Source: Glycine soja
Taxonomy: Eukaryota > Streptophyta > Magnoliopsida > Fabales > Fabaceae
Assembly: GCF_004193775.1 (NCBI RefSeq)
Contig: NC_041020.1
Span: 10,299,198 to 10,363,197 of the forward strand
Direction: 5' to 3'
Length of the DNA stretch: 64,000 bases
This document shows, piece after piece, positions 22,849 to 33,680 of the stretch (within the stretch, counting starts at the first letter, position 1; the number at the start of each line of letters is the position of its first letter). Under the pieces are notes generated by a model. It ran no database searches. It saw only the letters and a program-made list of their open reading frames with translations, and had not been told where the DNA came from. The translations under genes and the position numbers were made by a program.

Positions 22849-23408
22849 ATCCTTTACAGTTGTATAATGGAGAACTAAATGTAGTTCTGTGTAAGTGAAC
22901 CAATATAAATCAAGTGTTTCCACTTCGTTCTTAAGCGATCTTATTAAATATTCTCTTACCTTACTTTGTCATTATTTTCTCACCAAGTGTTTATTTGGAA
23001 AGCTATTTAAAATATTGTTTTATATTTACTTGATGATCAACCTCTGTTCTCATCAAACTTGATTTTCTAGTGGACGATTCCAATGCATATATATTTCTGA
23101 ACTTGTGATAAAGTTTTTTATTTACGAGAATGTTTTTATCTTTGATTAACACACTATTCAACCCTTCCCCCCTTTCTATTGTGATTGTTGATATTTTAAG
23201 AAGTGCAAGAGAATGAAGATTTGTATGAGGATGATGTTTTTGGTGTACCACCTCTAGATGAAACTCATCTGGCTAATATGATTGATGAAGGACAAAGAGA
23301 TGAATAGGATGGAGGAATTATGGACATCTTGAGTGATTATGATTTTATTTAGGATGATCTATTTTCGTTTTTAGATGTCTAGCCTATGTGTATGTCTGAT
23401 GTTTTGTT
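22849..23408 (+). other. Old LTR remnant and short acidic coding-like patch
   Basis: 22849-23170 looks like the rest of the LTR described for 20861-21139. From about 23190 a + frame reads ENEDLYEDDVFGVPPLDET and continues with stops to about 23380. It is acidic and unlike its surroundings; I do not recognise the family. The stretch ends at the CACTA terminus at 23409. Confidence 0.35.
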
Positions 23409-23640
23409 CACTACTAAAATATATTGATTTAACATCGCAAGGTTAACATTGGTTTTCAACAAAACTGATGTTACCAAAAAAATAGTGTCATTATCATAAA
23501 TAAGAAGACTTTATTAACATCGGTTTTATAAAAACCGATGTTAACTGGATGTTGTTAACATCAGTTTTCGATAAAACCGATGTTAATTAACTAATGTTAA
23601 CATCAGTTTTTTAGAAAAACCAATGTTGTATTTTTAGTTA
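23409..23640 (+). repeat. CACTA left end with subterminal repeats
   Basis: TIR at 23409-23426, then alternating direct and inverted copies of TTAACATCGGTTTT and AAAACCGATGTTAA (about six). These are transposase-binding-type subterminal arrays. The array at 45187-45660 has the same words. Confidence 0.8.
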
Positions 23641-23836
23641 AATTAAAAACCCCAAACCCTACTTTTCTCCCCGCGTTCGTCGAAAACTTTTTTTCCTTGT
23701 GACTTTGTCTTCCCTGCGCTCGTTACCTCGCAACAACTGAAGATTGCCATCATCGTGTCCGCCATCCCACGGTGGTGTCCACCATCGTCATCATTGGTGT
23801 CCGTCAACATCGTCATTGTTCGTGGCACAGCGCAGC
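23641..23836 (+). other. GC-richer leader-like stretch inside CACTA
   Basis: This is GC-richer than its surroundings, with CCATCATCGTCATCATTGG-like CAT/CGT words. When the Athila-like insertion is removed it joins GCAACCCCAAG|GTAAAT at 33681, a plausible splice donor. I infer the first non-coding exon of the CACTA transcript. Confidence 0.4.
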
Positions 23837-25381
23837 TGTTGGATTTCCCCTGTAGTTGATTTTTGTTCCACTTTTTCTTCGTTTAAATATATTCAAGGGG
23901 AATCCAGTTTGCCAGAAAGTACACTGGATCGTCAAGTATTCAAAAATTAAAACAGATGAATCCGAGTATCGAACACAAGGAACTAACGTTAGCCTGAATT
24001 AAGTTCAGAAATGAAACATTGTTGAGAGAACATGTACGATTGATAATTTCAAATAGAATTTAAACTAAACTTTTATGCTAAATCTATAAAATGCAAAGTA
24101 AGTAAAAGTGACAGCAGTAGGTAGAAATGTTGGGTCTTTCTCATAAACAAGCTGATGCATATAAATATATTTCTGTAATCAATCATGCTCTTGTGTTCTA
24201 TGTTGTAGCCGAAATTACTAAACCTCGATCCCTCGTCAGACCGAATCAATCCAAGCTTCGTCCTCAGATCCCTCTTGTTGGACTAGGCCCAATTGAGATA
24301 GCCCTCTTAGGTTTAGATTAACTTAAACTGAGTTTCGTCCGCACATCCCTCTTGTAAGACTAGACTCAGCTCAAGCAGCTTACGAAAGTTTAACCTAATT
24401 AAGCCTAAGCTTCATCCGCAGATCCCTCTTGTAAGACTAGGCCTAGACTAAACAGCATTATTGTAACAACATAATTAAAACCAAAACTTAATTCGTATAT
24501 CCCTCTTGTAAGATTAAGTTTCGATCCCGCTTCAATCAAGTTCTAAGGCAACAGTACATTTCCCAATGCTAAAGTCATCTAACTATGCACACAAATGGAT
24601 GATCAGACCAAAAGCATACAAACATTAAGCATTGAAGGAAGCATTGAACACAGAAAACATAATCAATTAGATATTAGGTATTTACATCAGTTGTTCATTA
24701 GAAATCACCAACTAGGGTGCTTAGCCAGCCATTACAAAGAAACCCAAACAATAATAATCTTTCAAAACCTAGGTTTCAATGCACAAGCTGCTCCTCTTGA
24801 TGCTTCTAGGGTTCTTTTCCCCAAATAGGCAGTGTGGTGTGCTCTGGAATCTGTGCCCGTTCTTCTGCCTACAATCTGTCTGAAAGTCTATAAAAGTGTG
24901 TGTCAGAAATTGTGTACCCTAATTCTACACAAGACAGGCTTTAAATAGGCTCTAAATTCGCAATGTTGCGCTTAGCGCCACCTTCGAGCTTAGCGCCAAT
25001 CGTGCGTTGAGCCTGGCTGAAGACACCTGTTGTGCTTAGCGCACTAATCTCGCACTTAGCGCGCGGCCTTGATGCTGATGCTCTGCTAGATTCTCCTTCG
25101 CGCTAAGTGCGCTGAAGCTGTACTTAGCGTTGGATGCGCACTTAGCCCAATTGCTGAGCTAAGCTCAACTGTCACTTTTTGCACTTCATGACTTAGCCTC
25201 TTTTTTTACCTAAAAATGCACAGATTTCATCATTAAATCCAATATACATATTCTAAAGACAGCTTTAACCATTAAACAATATTTATTTACAAGATTACTC
25301 CAAAAAAACCATAAATTGAGGAACTATACAAGTTTTGGAAAATAATTTTATGCAAAAGTTAGTCGTATAAGGCGACTAACA
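23837..25381 (-). repeat. 3' LTR of the Athila-like element
   Basis: 1545 bp, from TGTTGGATTTCC to GGCGACTAACA. It contains a CAGATCCCTCTTG-type repeat array (24240-24510), a TATA-like CTATTTAAAGCC on the - strand near 24942-24955, and a GCTTAGCG cluster (24968-25150) just upstream of it in the - direction. The frames at 24127-24321 and 24595-24828 are also present at 32406-32600 in part, but only because both are LTR sequence. Confidence 0.9.
24968..25150 (-). promoter_or_regulatory. GCTTAGCGC cluster upstream of the LTR TATA box
   Basis: About nine degenerate copies of GCTTAGCGC or its complement occur in 180 bp. On the - strand they end just before CTATTTAAAGCC. CG dinucleotides are concentrated here against an AT-rich background. 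The role as U3 enhancer or methylation target is inference. Confidence 0.5.
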
Positions 25382-25396
25382 AACTCTCCCAAATTT
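25382..25396 (-). other. Polypurine tract
   Basis: On the - strand AAATTTGGGAGAGTT directly abuts the 3' LTR start TGTTAGTCGCC. The same tract with one more G is at 53998-54012 in the second Athila-like element. Confidence 0.8.
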
Positions 25397-26930
25397 ACAG
25401 TTTTGCTTGTCCTCAAGCAAAGAAAGAAAAACTCACTTGTCCTCAAGTGACTAAGACAGTGGTCAATAAAAAGAAAATGGTGTCTGATTCAAAAAGGAAT
25501 TCAACCATATGAACTGAATATCATGGAATGCTTAAATCAATTACTTCTCACAAGCATGCAGCTTTTCAAAGGTAGGAGCATACGCATTAGAGTCACAGCT
25601 GAAATAAGCTAGTAAGCATGACAGAAATGAAGGAAGGATCATCAACCAAACCTCACAGTCATTGTTTCACTCAAGCTCAAGTGTTTAGGCTTATTTCATC
25701 ATAAACAACCAACACAAGTTCCAACCTTTGCATTTCATCTCATATTATACAACAATGAACACACAAAATTGAATCCGAAGGACTTTCTAGGCTTGTAATG
25801 GGGTTAGGCTGCAAACAATTCATGGTTTTTCTAGGATTCAAAAGCTTAGGTTCTAGGTGAGCATTCATCCATAGAATAACCTTCACTTTTTCATTCATTC
25901 CTACCCTATACTTGCCCTTTATTTAGGCACTTAGCTTTCATTCATTATTTTGCAGCATACACACTTATTAATTCCATTTGTACTTATAGTTTTTTTTTTA
26001 ACAGTGTGTGTATACTATTTTCTTTGATCGTTTCCATCCTTACCCAATGCCTCCCCCAAATTTGGGACAAATTTGCTTTGAACCCAGCTTCTGTGGATGT
26101 TGCTCTCCTACAACCTAAAATAAGATAGTAGAAGATACAACTGAATAGGCTCCAGGTTCATTCAATCAATCAATTCATTCGACTCAAACTGGTTTCAAGG
26201 GATAATTCATTCAAACATATGGTCAGCTTTTTGGCTAAGTAGCTATTCATAATCAAACATGGCCTTCATCATCCTCAAATTCATGCATCCAGTCCATACT
26301 TCAGAGATTCACGCAAAAATCAGTACTAAATGATAGTCGTTTCTCTCAAAATTTAAGGATCACACTCTCATCGGGATACGGTTAATGCATTCCTTCACAA
26401 TCAATCTGACAACCAACTAACATTTTCAGACATACTTCTAATCACATGCTCATTCTCTTCTAATGACTGCAAACTTGATCAAAACAATCATCCAATCATC
26501 ACAATCCATTCAATTCATACATTTTCTCAATCAACTCATTTTCAAACACTCATTTCATACCAAACAAGCCACTGCATACAAAGTTCAACCAATTCACTGT
26601 TCAATCAAGCTTTTTGTACAAGCAAACAAATAACTACACTACTGAATTTGAAATGCTGAAATTTAAAGAATGGAAACATAAAAGCTGAAATTTAAATGAC
26701 ATAATCATAAAATAACTAAGAATAACTAAAGTGTTGAGAATGCAAAAAATTTTAAACGTCCTGCTCCTCCTGTGGCTGGTCTTCATTAAGATCCAGTGCT
26801 AATGGCTGAGTCTCCTCAGAAGCAGGTGAAGAGGATGGAGATGGCTGTGGGGTCTGATCTGGAGTGGTCTCCTCCTCTACTGCTGCTGCTGGTGATGGTG
26901 CTGGTGTTGGTGGCTACTCAGTCACAGGCT
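25397..26930 (-). other. Long 3' non-coding region of the Athila-like element
   Basis: About 1.5 kb without a supported gene. Words such as TTTGCTTGTCCTCAAGCAAA (inverted) at 25406-25425 and CCCCCAAATTTGGGACAAA near 26045 look like further PPT-type tracts. The + frame at 26796-27020 is antisense to the end of the env-position ORF. Confidence 0.65.
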
Positions 26931-26931
26931 C

Positions 26932-28149
26932 CTAGGCTGCAGAGGCCCCACCCCCTCCAAAGGAAAAGGGTTGGTCTCCTAGCCAGGCCACCTGAGCATC
27001 AAACTCCTCCATGTTTATAATGGTGGGCAAGCCCAAGCCCTGAAGGCTCTGCATGATGATGGACTGCCCCCTATGGATGCTCTGGAGCATGGAGTGTAGC
27101 ATCTGTGGAGTAAAAATGAAATCTGTTGGACCTGCAAAGAGAGGAGCTAGAAGTGGAATCTGTGTGAATGTAGGAGGAATAACTCCAGTCTGAGTGGATA
27201 GAGAGGGATGTACTGTAGAAGAAGAAGGTGTTGGTGCCTTTGATGGTGCTGAAGTAGAAGGGGCCTCAGATCTCTTACCCCTGGCCTTCCTAGGTCCTCT
27301 GAAAGTTACTGTTGGATCATCTAGATTCCAATAGTTCTTCTTAATATATGCCAAATTAATGGCCAGACTCAGGCTCTCCAGGGACCTCGAATCTGACTGA
27401 ACTCCCCTAGCCTTACATAAAGTTGTTATCAAGGCAGGGAATCCAAGTCTGGATGTGTCATGTTGTGCTATGAGGGAGATTTGGTGGGAGATGAGGTACC
27501 CCAAATTCATATCCATCTTCATGATGATGCCATAAATGAGTTTGGCTCTGTCTAGGGTGACATCAGAAGTATGGGAGGTAAGAATCAGGTTAGAGAAGGA
27601 AAGAACACTCCATGTCTGAGCTAGGGTAGTCATGTTCTTCCTCAATATCTTCAACGGATAACCATCAACATTAAGCTTGAATCCCCTCCCTGGGATACAG
27701 AGCTTAGCAGCTAACTCCTAAGGGTCTGGCCTCAAGAGTGCAAATCTAGAATATGCACAAAGTGTTTCCCCCTCTTCCACAACAACAGGGGTCTTCAAGA
27801 ATGTGTTGAGAGTATCCTCATCAAACTTAATCAGATGACCTCTTACCCTCACCTGCTTAGGTGATTTGTCCTCGGGGTCATAGAAGTTTGCATAGAATTC
27901 CTTCACAATGGCAACATCGATGTTGCCATTAGCAAAATCAATCAACTCCTCATCCCAGTGGCGTCTCTCGAGTTCCTCCTTGAACTCATCAAACTTTGTA
28001 TAGTAGACCACCACATTCCTCTCTGGTAAAAGCTTACGAGGCACCACAATGTCAGTGTATCTTTCCCAAGCCTCTTGGGAAGTGAATCTGGATCTATCGA
28101 ATCAGGCTTGGGTAGGTGTAGAGGGTGCCTTTCTTTTCTTAGAAGCCAT
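26932..28149 (-). pseudogene. Env-position ORF with plant-transposon-protein-like domain (PF20167-like)
   Basis: One frame of 405 codons runs from ATG at 28149 (MASKKRKAPSTPTQ, a basic nuclear-signal-like start) to the stop at 26932. Two in-frame stops occur: TGA near 28104, probably from CGA, and TAG at 27718-27720, probably from CAG. The body matches the pattern of the 'putative plant transposon protein' family: VKEFYANFYDP, VRGHLIKFDEDTLNTFL, then ARLGFPALITTLCKARGV-like sequence (here SRLGFPALITTLCKARGV). The C-terminal third is Ser/Thr/Pro-rich and ends FSFGGGGASAA. Its biochemical role is unknown to me. The position between pol and the 3' LTR is where Athila elements carry an env-like gene. 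A broken homologue lies at 56691-63722 and a more distant one at 51319-52433. Confidence 0.75.
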
Positions 28150-28229
28150 ATGCAAAATATAAGACAAAACACAAGAGATTAGTACAGGTTTATTCTCAAG
28201 AAAATAGAAAAATTAAACTAAAATTAGAG

Positions 28230-29170
28230 CTGGGCACTTAGCGCAGCATGCTGAGCTTAGCGCGCCTTATAAAATTAACACAAGCGCTAAGCGCAACGAG
28301 CTGGCGCTTAGCTCGAAGACGCAGAAAACATTTTTTTTCTGCAGAATAAGCTTAGCACACAACTGCGCTTAGCCAAAGTCTACAATTTTTGAAATAGAAG
28401 AGGAATGGAGCTTAGCGTAGCATACTGGCGCTTAGCTAAGCCTCAACAAAAAGACACTGAGGCTTAACGCACAAGCGTGCTTAGCCTTATTACAAAGGTA
28501 AAGAAACAGAACCTAAGTGGCGCTTAGCTCAGCAAGCTGGGCTTAGCGCCTGAACTACTCTGAGTATCTCAGTATACCATTGACGCTTAGCGCATAGGCG
28601 CGCTTAGCATCTGCATCGTTATGGTTCAACAACCACGATGAGCGCGCTTAGCGCGACATGGTCCGCTTAGCGCGATCATCAGAAATCCTAAAAAAATTTA
28701 ACAGTTGTGATGAACAAGCTAAGTGTAGCAGGCATGCTTAGCGCGTTCATCGCGAATCTCAGAAAGATACACAGGGGTTTTCACCCCTTTTTAATCACAT
28801 TGCCCCTAATGGGCTTCTAAACTACCTAAAGTCCTAAAATACCTAACCCTAAAACTAAGTAACCTAACCTACAACAATACTAGTTACTAAAACTATAAAT
28901 CAACTATCCTAAGGTTTGGAGGATGAAAGTAAAAGTAGAAATGCTAACTTACTTGGATTGTCTTTGCAAGGAAGTGGCACTTAGCGCATCATCCACGCTA
29001 AGCCCACTGCTTAAGGTGCAACTTACAGTGAAGGTGTTGGGCTTAGCGCAGCGATGTGTGCTTAGTTGAACCATTCATCCAATCAATTAGGGGTATTTGC
29101 GCTTAGCTCGAGCAAGCTTGGCATAGCGTGTGAAGAGATGGCGCTTAGTGCAAGGTTTACGCTTAACGGA
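28230..29170. repeat. GCTTAGCG motif array in the internal spacer
   Basis: Roughly 25 degenerate copies of GCTTAGCGC / GCGCTAAGC, spaced by about 20-60 bp, fill the non-coding DNA between the protease remnant and the env-position ORF. The matching motif sits in the LTR U3. The array has no coding potential. Confidence 0.8.
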
Positions 29171-29339
29171 TAAGCAATCTGAAAATTTTTCTAAGTCATT
29201 TTCTGCTTATCTCTTCACACATAATTTAAAAACCATTTTTGTTCATTACTAAACAAGCTGAAATTAATCACAATCACAAGCAAGATGTCCTAACTACATG
29301 CAAGAAATAAAAATGAAGATAGAGAAGGGAAAGAAAAAC

Positions 29340-29516
29340 TGGGTTGCCTCCCAGTAAGCGCTTCTTTAACGTCACTAGCTTGACGCATCATCCTGTTATC
29401 CAGGATCCAATAATGTTCCCACTTCAAGGACCTTCTTCTCAGGTCTTCTTTCCTCTATCACATGAACTTTAAAACAAACATTCCAGTCAGGTGGTTCTTT
29501 ATCTTCATGAAATAGA
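29340..29516 (-). pseudogene. Pol deletion junction
   Basis: After the protease the - frame gives EPPDWNVCFKVHVIEERRP and, in another frame, VKEALTGRQPSF-like sequence at about 29340-29385, which resembles the tail after integrase in Athila-type pol. All of RT, RNase H and the integrase core are missing between them, so a deletion of several kilobases is inferred here. Confidence 0.55.
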
Positions 29517-31732
29517 TCAAAGCTGATTTTCTAATCTTCTATGCCCAATTTGCAACATTTTCTTTCCCATATCTACTACACAGCTTGCAATACACATGAA
29601 TGGGCAGCCAAGAATGAGAGGAATATCAGAATCCTCTTCTATGTCTATCACCACAAAATCAGCTGGAAATATAAGGTGTTTCACCTTCACCAAAACATCT
29701 TCAATCACTCCATATGGTCTTGCGATGGAGCGATCAGCTAACTGGAGGGTCATGCGTGTAGGTATTATCTCTATCTCTCCAAGTCACTGGCACATGGAGA
29801 GAGGCATTAAGTTGATACTAGCTCCCAAGTCTATGAGAGCTTTTCCTACAACAACCTCACCAATGGAACATGGTATCGTGACAACTCCAGGATCTTTGTG
29901 CTTAGGTGGAAGAATGCGTTGAATCACAGCACTACAATTGCCTTCCACCATAATTTTGTCACTGTGGATGTACCGATTCTTCTTTGTCAGCATATCTTTT
30001 AAAAATTTGGCATAGAGGGGCATTTGTTGAAGTGCTTCTCCAAAGGGTAAAGTAATTTCCAGTTTCTTGAAGATATCAAGAAATCTGCCCAAATGTCTTT
30101 CTTTCTCTTTTCGGGAATGTACCAAAGGATAAGGTACTTCCTTGCCTTCATTTGGAGTAGTATCCTTCTTCTTGTTAGTGTTTGCCTCACTCTTGCCTTT
30201 CCTCATCTCATCATCAACAACTTTCTCTTTTTGTTTTTCATTTTTCAACTTTTTTTCTTTTTCTTCTTTTATTCTTTATTTTTCTTTGTCTTTTATTGTT
30301 GTCTCTTCTTCCTTATCATCTTCAGTCTCCTCATTAATCTCTTCAAGTTCTACAAAATCAGAAATGGGTTCAAGTGCTAGCTTAGGTGCCAGCTGTTGTT
30401 TGTGTTCCTCCATCTTCTTCTCAGCTTCACTCTCATCCACATGGATTGCCATTCTGCTTCTAGTCATCACAGCTTTACACTCCTCCTTGGGATTTTTCTC
30501 TGTATTAGCTGTAAAACTGCTTGATGATCTATCCGCCAGTTGTTTTGCAAGTTGTCCCACTTGGACCTCCAGATTCTTTATGGTAGACTTTGTGCTCTTC
30601 TGGTTGGACATAGAAACCTGCATGAACTGAGCTAAAGTCTCTTCTAGCTTCGTTGTGCGATCATAGAGACTAGGCCCTTGTTGTTTTGGCCTTGTGGATG
30701 GTCCACCTTGATCTCTATTGAATTGATTCCCAAGGTGGTTCCTCCATTGTCCCTGCTGTTGATTGTATTGCTGGCCATGTTGGAATCCAAAATGTCCTCC
30801 GGCATTAAAATTGTTTCTAGGCTGATTTCCCATGTAATTGACTTCATGAGTGGGTTGTTCTTCAATAGGGATACAACGTCCAGATTCATGAACTCCCCCA
30901 CATATGGTACATCTTGCAACCTGCAAAACAGAAGGATGTGAAGTATGTACAGAATGAATTTGAGTTGGCAACTTACTTAGTGTTTCAGTCAATGCCTCAA
31001 GTTGCTTAGACAACAACTTATTTTGTGCCAACAATGAATCATGGGAGGTTAGCTCCAATAAACTCTTTTTAGTAGGAATGTGAGCTCTATATCTTAAAAT
31101 AGCAATGTCACTTGCAACCATATTTTCAATGAGATCCATGGCTTCATCAGGGGTCTTCAATTTGATTTTTCCACCTACAGAAGCATCCAATAGCTGCTTG
31201 GACTACAGTCTTAACCCATCTATAAAAATGTTGAGCTGTGTCGGTTCTGAGAATCCATGAGTGGGAGTCTTTCTCAATAAACCACAAAATATTTCCAAGG
31301 CCTCACTCAAAGATTCATCGGGAAATTGGTGAAAAGACGAGATGGCAGCTTTGCCTTCTGCAGTCTTAGACTCGGGAAAATATTTCTTGAGAAATTTCTC
31401 CACAATTTCATCCCATGTCTTAAGACTATTTCCTTTAAATGAGTGAAGCCACCTCTTAGCTTCTACCAATAAAGAAAATGAAAACAAGCTCAATTGGATT
31501 GCATCTTCAGGCACTCCAGCCAACCTAATAGTATTGCATATTTCTATGTAGGTGGCTACGTGTGCATATGGGTCTTCGTTTGGTAAACCATGAAACAAAT
31601 TATTTTGAATCAACTGAATCGATGATGGTAGATATGTAATGGTTTGTGCTTGAACTTCTGGTTGAGCAATGCTGGTGAAAAATTGTGGCACATTAGAACT
31701 TGAATAATCTTCCAGGGTGACTCTTCCGCCAT
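29517..31732 (-). pseudogene. Athila-like gag-protease polyprotein
   Basis: Probable start ATG at 31732 (after ...HI) with a frameshift within the first codons; the main frame runs from about 31700 to 29517. Domains in order: retrotransposon gag (HGLPNEDPYAHVATYIEICN, then EAKRWLHSFKGNSLKTWDEI and FLKKYFPESKTAEGKAAI), a zinc knuckle C-x2-C-x3-H-x4-C at 30873-30911, a charged spacer, and a retropepsin-like region with ALIDLGASINLMPLSMC at about 29800-29840. The in-frame stops at 31203, 30276 and 29784 do not change the frame; 31203 (TAG) and 29784 (TGA) fit C-to-T change of CAG and CGA. Gag assembles element particles and protease processes them. Frames on the + strand here (29541-30941) are antisense shadows. 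Confidence 0.85.
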
Positions 31733-32088
31733 GATGTGGTTTTCGATATGATTTGAATGAGAATGTCTTGTAATAGGAAAACTAGAAGATGCCTCAGAAG
31801 ATTGAGGTTCTTCCTCTGGAATTGCTGCTGCTTCTAAATCCTGCAAAAATTTTCTAATTCTCTCTTGATTTTGCCTCCTACAAGTGGCATTAATCTCCAA
31901 ATCAATGGGGATCAAATCACCTGCAGTAAATCTTCTTTGCATACAGGAAAACAGAACAACAGTTATCCAGTTCAAAAGAACAATGAATGTGCTATAACAA
32001 CTATGTTAGTCAAAAGAATCAATAAATCAAAGAAAGCAAAAATAAAGCAATATTGCCAAACTGAACTAAACTCTACTAATAGCTAAGT

Positions 32089-32106
32089 TCCCCGGCAACG
32101 GTGCCA
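32089..32106 (-). other. Primer binding site, tRNA-Asp type
   Basis: On the - strand TGGCACCGTTGCCGGGGA begins nine bases after the 5' LTR. It matches the tRNA-Asp primer site typical of Athila elements (TGGCGCCGTTGCCGGGGA) with one change. Confidence 0.88.
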
Positions 32107-32115
32107 TAAATACTT

Positions 32116-33680
32116 TGTTGGATTTCCCCTGTAGTTGCTTTTTGTTCCACTTTTTCTTCATTCAAATATATTCAAGGGAAATCCGGTTTGCTGGAAAGCG
32201 CATCGGATCATCAAGTATTTAAAAATTAAAACAGATGAATCCGAGTATCGAACACAGGAAACTAACATTAGCCTGAATTAAGTTCAAAAATCAAGCATTG
32301 TTGAGAGAACATGTATGATTGATAATTTCAAACAGAATTTAAACTAAACTTTTATGCTAAATCTATAAAACACAAAGTAAGTAAAAGTGACAGCAGTAGG
32401 TAGAAATGTTGGGTCTTTCTCACAAGCAAGCTGATGCATATAGATATATTTCTCTAATCAATTATGCTTTTATGTTCTATGTTGTAGCCGAAATTACTAA
32501 ACCTCGATCCCTCGTCAGACCGAATCAATCCAAGCTTCGTCCTCAGATTCCTCTTGTTGGACTAGGCCCAATTAAGACAACCCTCTTAGGTTTAGACTAA
32601 CTTATATTGAGTTTCGTCTGCAGATCCCTCTTGTAAGACTAGACTCAGCTCAAGCAGCTTACGAAAGTTTAACCTAATTTAGCATAAGCTTCGTCCGCAG
32701 ATCCCTCTTGTAAGACTAGGCCTAGACTAAATAGCATAATTAAAACCAAAACTTAATCTGTAGATCCCTCTTGTAAGATTAAGTTTTGATCCTGCTTCAA
32801 TCAAGTTCTAAGGCAACAGTACATTTCCCAATGCTAAATTCACCTAACTATGCACACAAATGGATTATCAGACCAAAAGCATACAAACATTAAGCAGTGA
32901 AGGAAGCATTGAACACAGAAAACATAATCAATTAGATATTAGGTATTTCCATTAGTTGTTCATTAGAAATTCCCAACTAGGGTGCTTAGCCAGCCATTAC
33001 AAAGAAACCCAAACAATAATAATCTTACAAAACCTAGGTTTCAATGCACAAGCTGCTCCTCTTGATGCTTCTAGGGCTCTTTTCCCCAAATAGGCACTGT
33101 GGTGTGCTCTGGAATCTGTGCCCTTTCTTCTGCCTACAATCTGTCTAAAAGTCTGTTAAAGTGTGTGTAAAAAATTGTGTACCCTAATTCTGCACAAGAC
33201 AGGCTTTAAATAGGCTCTGAATTCGCTATGTTGCGCTTAGCGCCACCCTCGTGCTTAGCGCTTAGCGCGGGTAAGTGAATTCGAGCTTAGTGCCAATCGT
33301 GCGCTGAGCCTGGCTGAAGACACCTACTGTGCTTAGCACACTAATCTCGCGCTTAGCGCGCAGCCTTGATGTTGATGCTCTGCCAGATTCTCCTTCACAC
33401 TAATCACGTTGAAGCTATGCTTAGTGGTGGATGCGCGCTTAGCCCAATTGTTGAACTAAGCTCAACTGTCACTTTTTGCACTTCATGACTTAGCCTTTTT
33501 TTTTTACCTGAAAATGCACAGATTTCATCATTAAATCCAATGGACATATTCTAAAGACAGCTTTAGCCATAAAACAAGATTTATTTACAAGATTACTCCA
33601 AAACAACCATAAATTGAGGAACTATACAAGTTTTGGAAAATAATTTCTATGCAAAAGTTAGTTGTATAAGGCGACTAACA
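32116..33680 (-). repeat. 5' LTR of the Athila-like element
   Basis: 1565 bp, from TGTTGGATTTCC to GGCGACTAACA, with the same modules as the 3' LTR: CAGATCCCTCTTG array (32510-32770), TATA-like CTATTTAAAGCC near 33210 on the - strand, and GCTTAGCG cluster at 33232-33440, here enlarged by an extra GCTTAGCGCTTAGCG stretch near 33250. Confidence 0.9.

Larger units (their letters stand above)
23837..33680 (-). mobile_element. Athila-like Ty3 retrotransposon, non-autonomous (no RT or integrase)
   Basis: The element is 9844 bp. LTRs are at 23837-25381 and 32116-33680, a tRNA-Asp primer site is at 32089-32106, and a PPT is at 25382-25396, all consistent with - orientation. Flanking bases are GCAGC (23832-23836) and GCAAC (33681-33685), a target duplication with one change. 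Coding order on the - strand is gag-protease (31732-29517), a short remnant ending in EALTGRQPS-like sequence near 29345, a 1.2 kb GCTTAGCG-rich spacer, then an env-position ORF (28149-26932). Reverse transcriptase, RNase H and the integrase core are absent. The LTRs differ mostly by transitions. Confidence 0.88.

Noticed and set aside
24127..24321. Small ORF found again at 32406-32600 and therefore apparently conserved
   Set aside because: Both copies lie in the two LTRs of one element, so the similarity reflects LTR origin and not protein conservation.
26796..27020. Open frame rich in Leu and Val on the + strand, looking like a signal peptide
   Set aside because: It is antisense to the Gly/Ala-rich C-terminus of the env-position ORF.
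29541..30941. Open frames on the + strand (for example 30142-30630) with hydrophobic runs resembling membrane proteins
   Set aside because: They are antisense to the gag-protease frame; the Phe/Ser/Leu runs are the complement of Lys/Glu-rich gag spacer codons.
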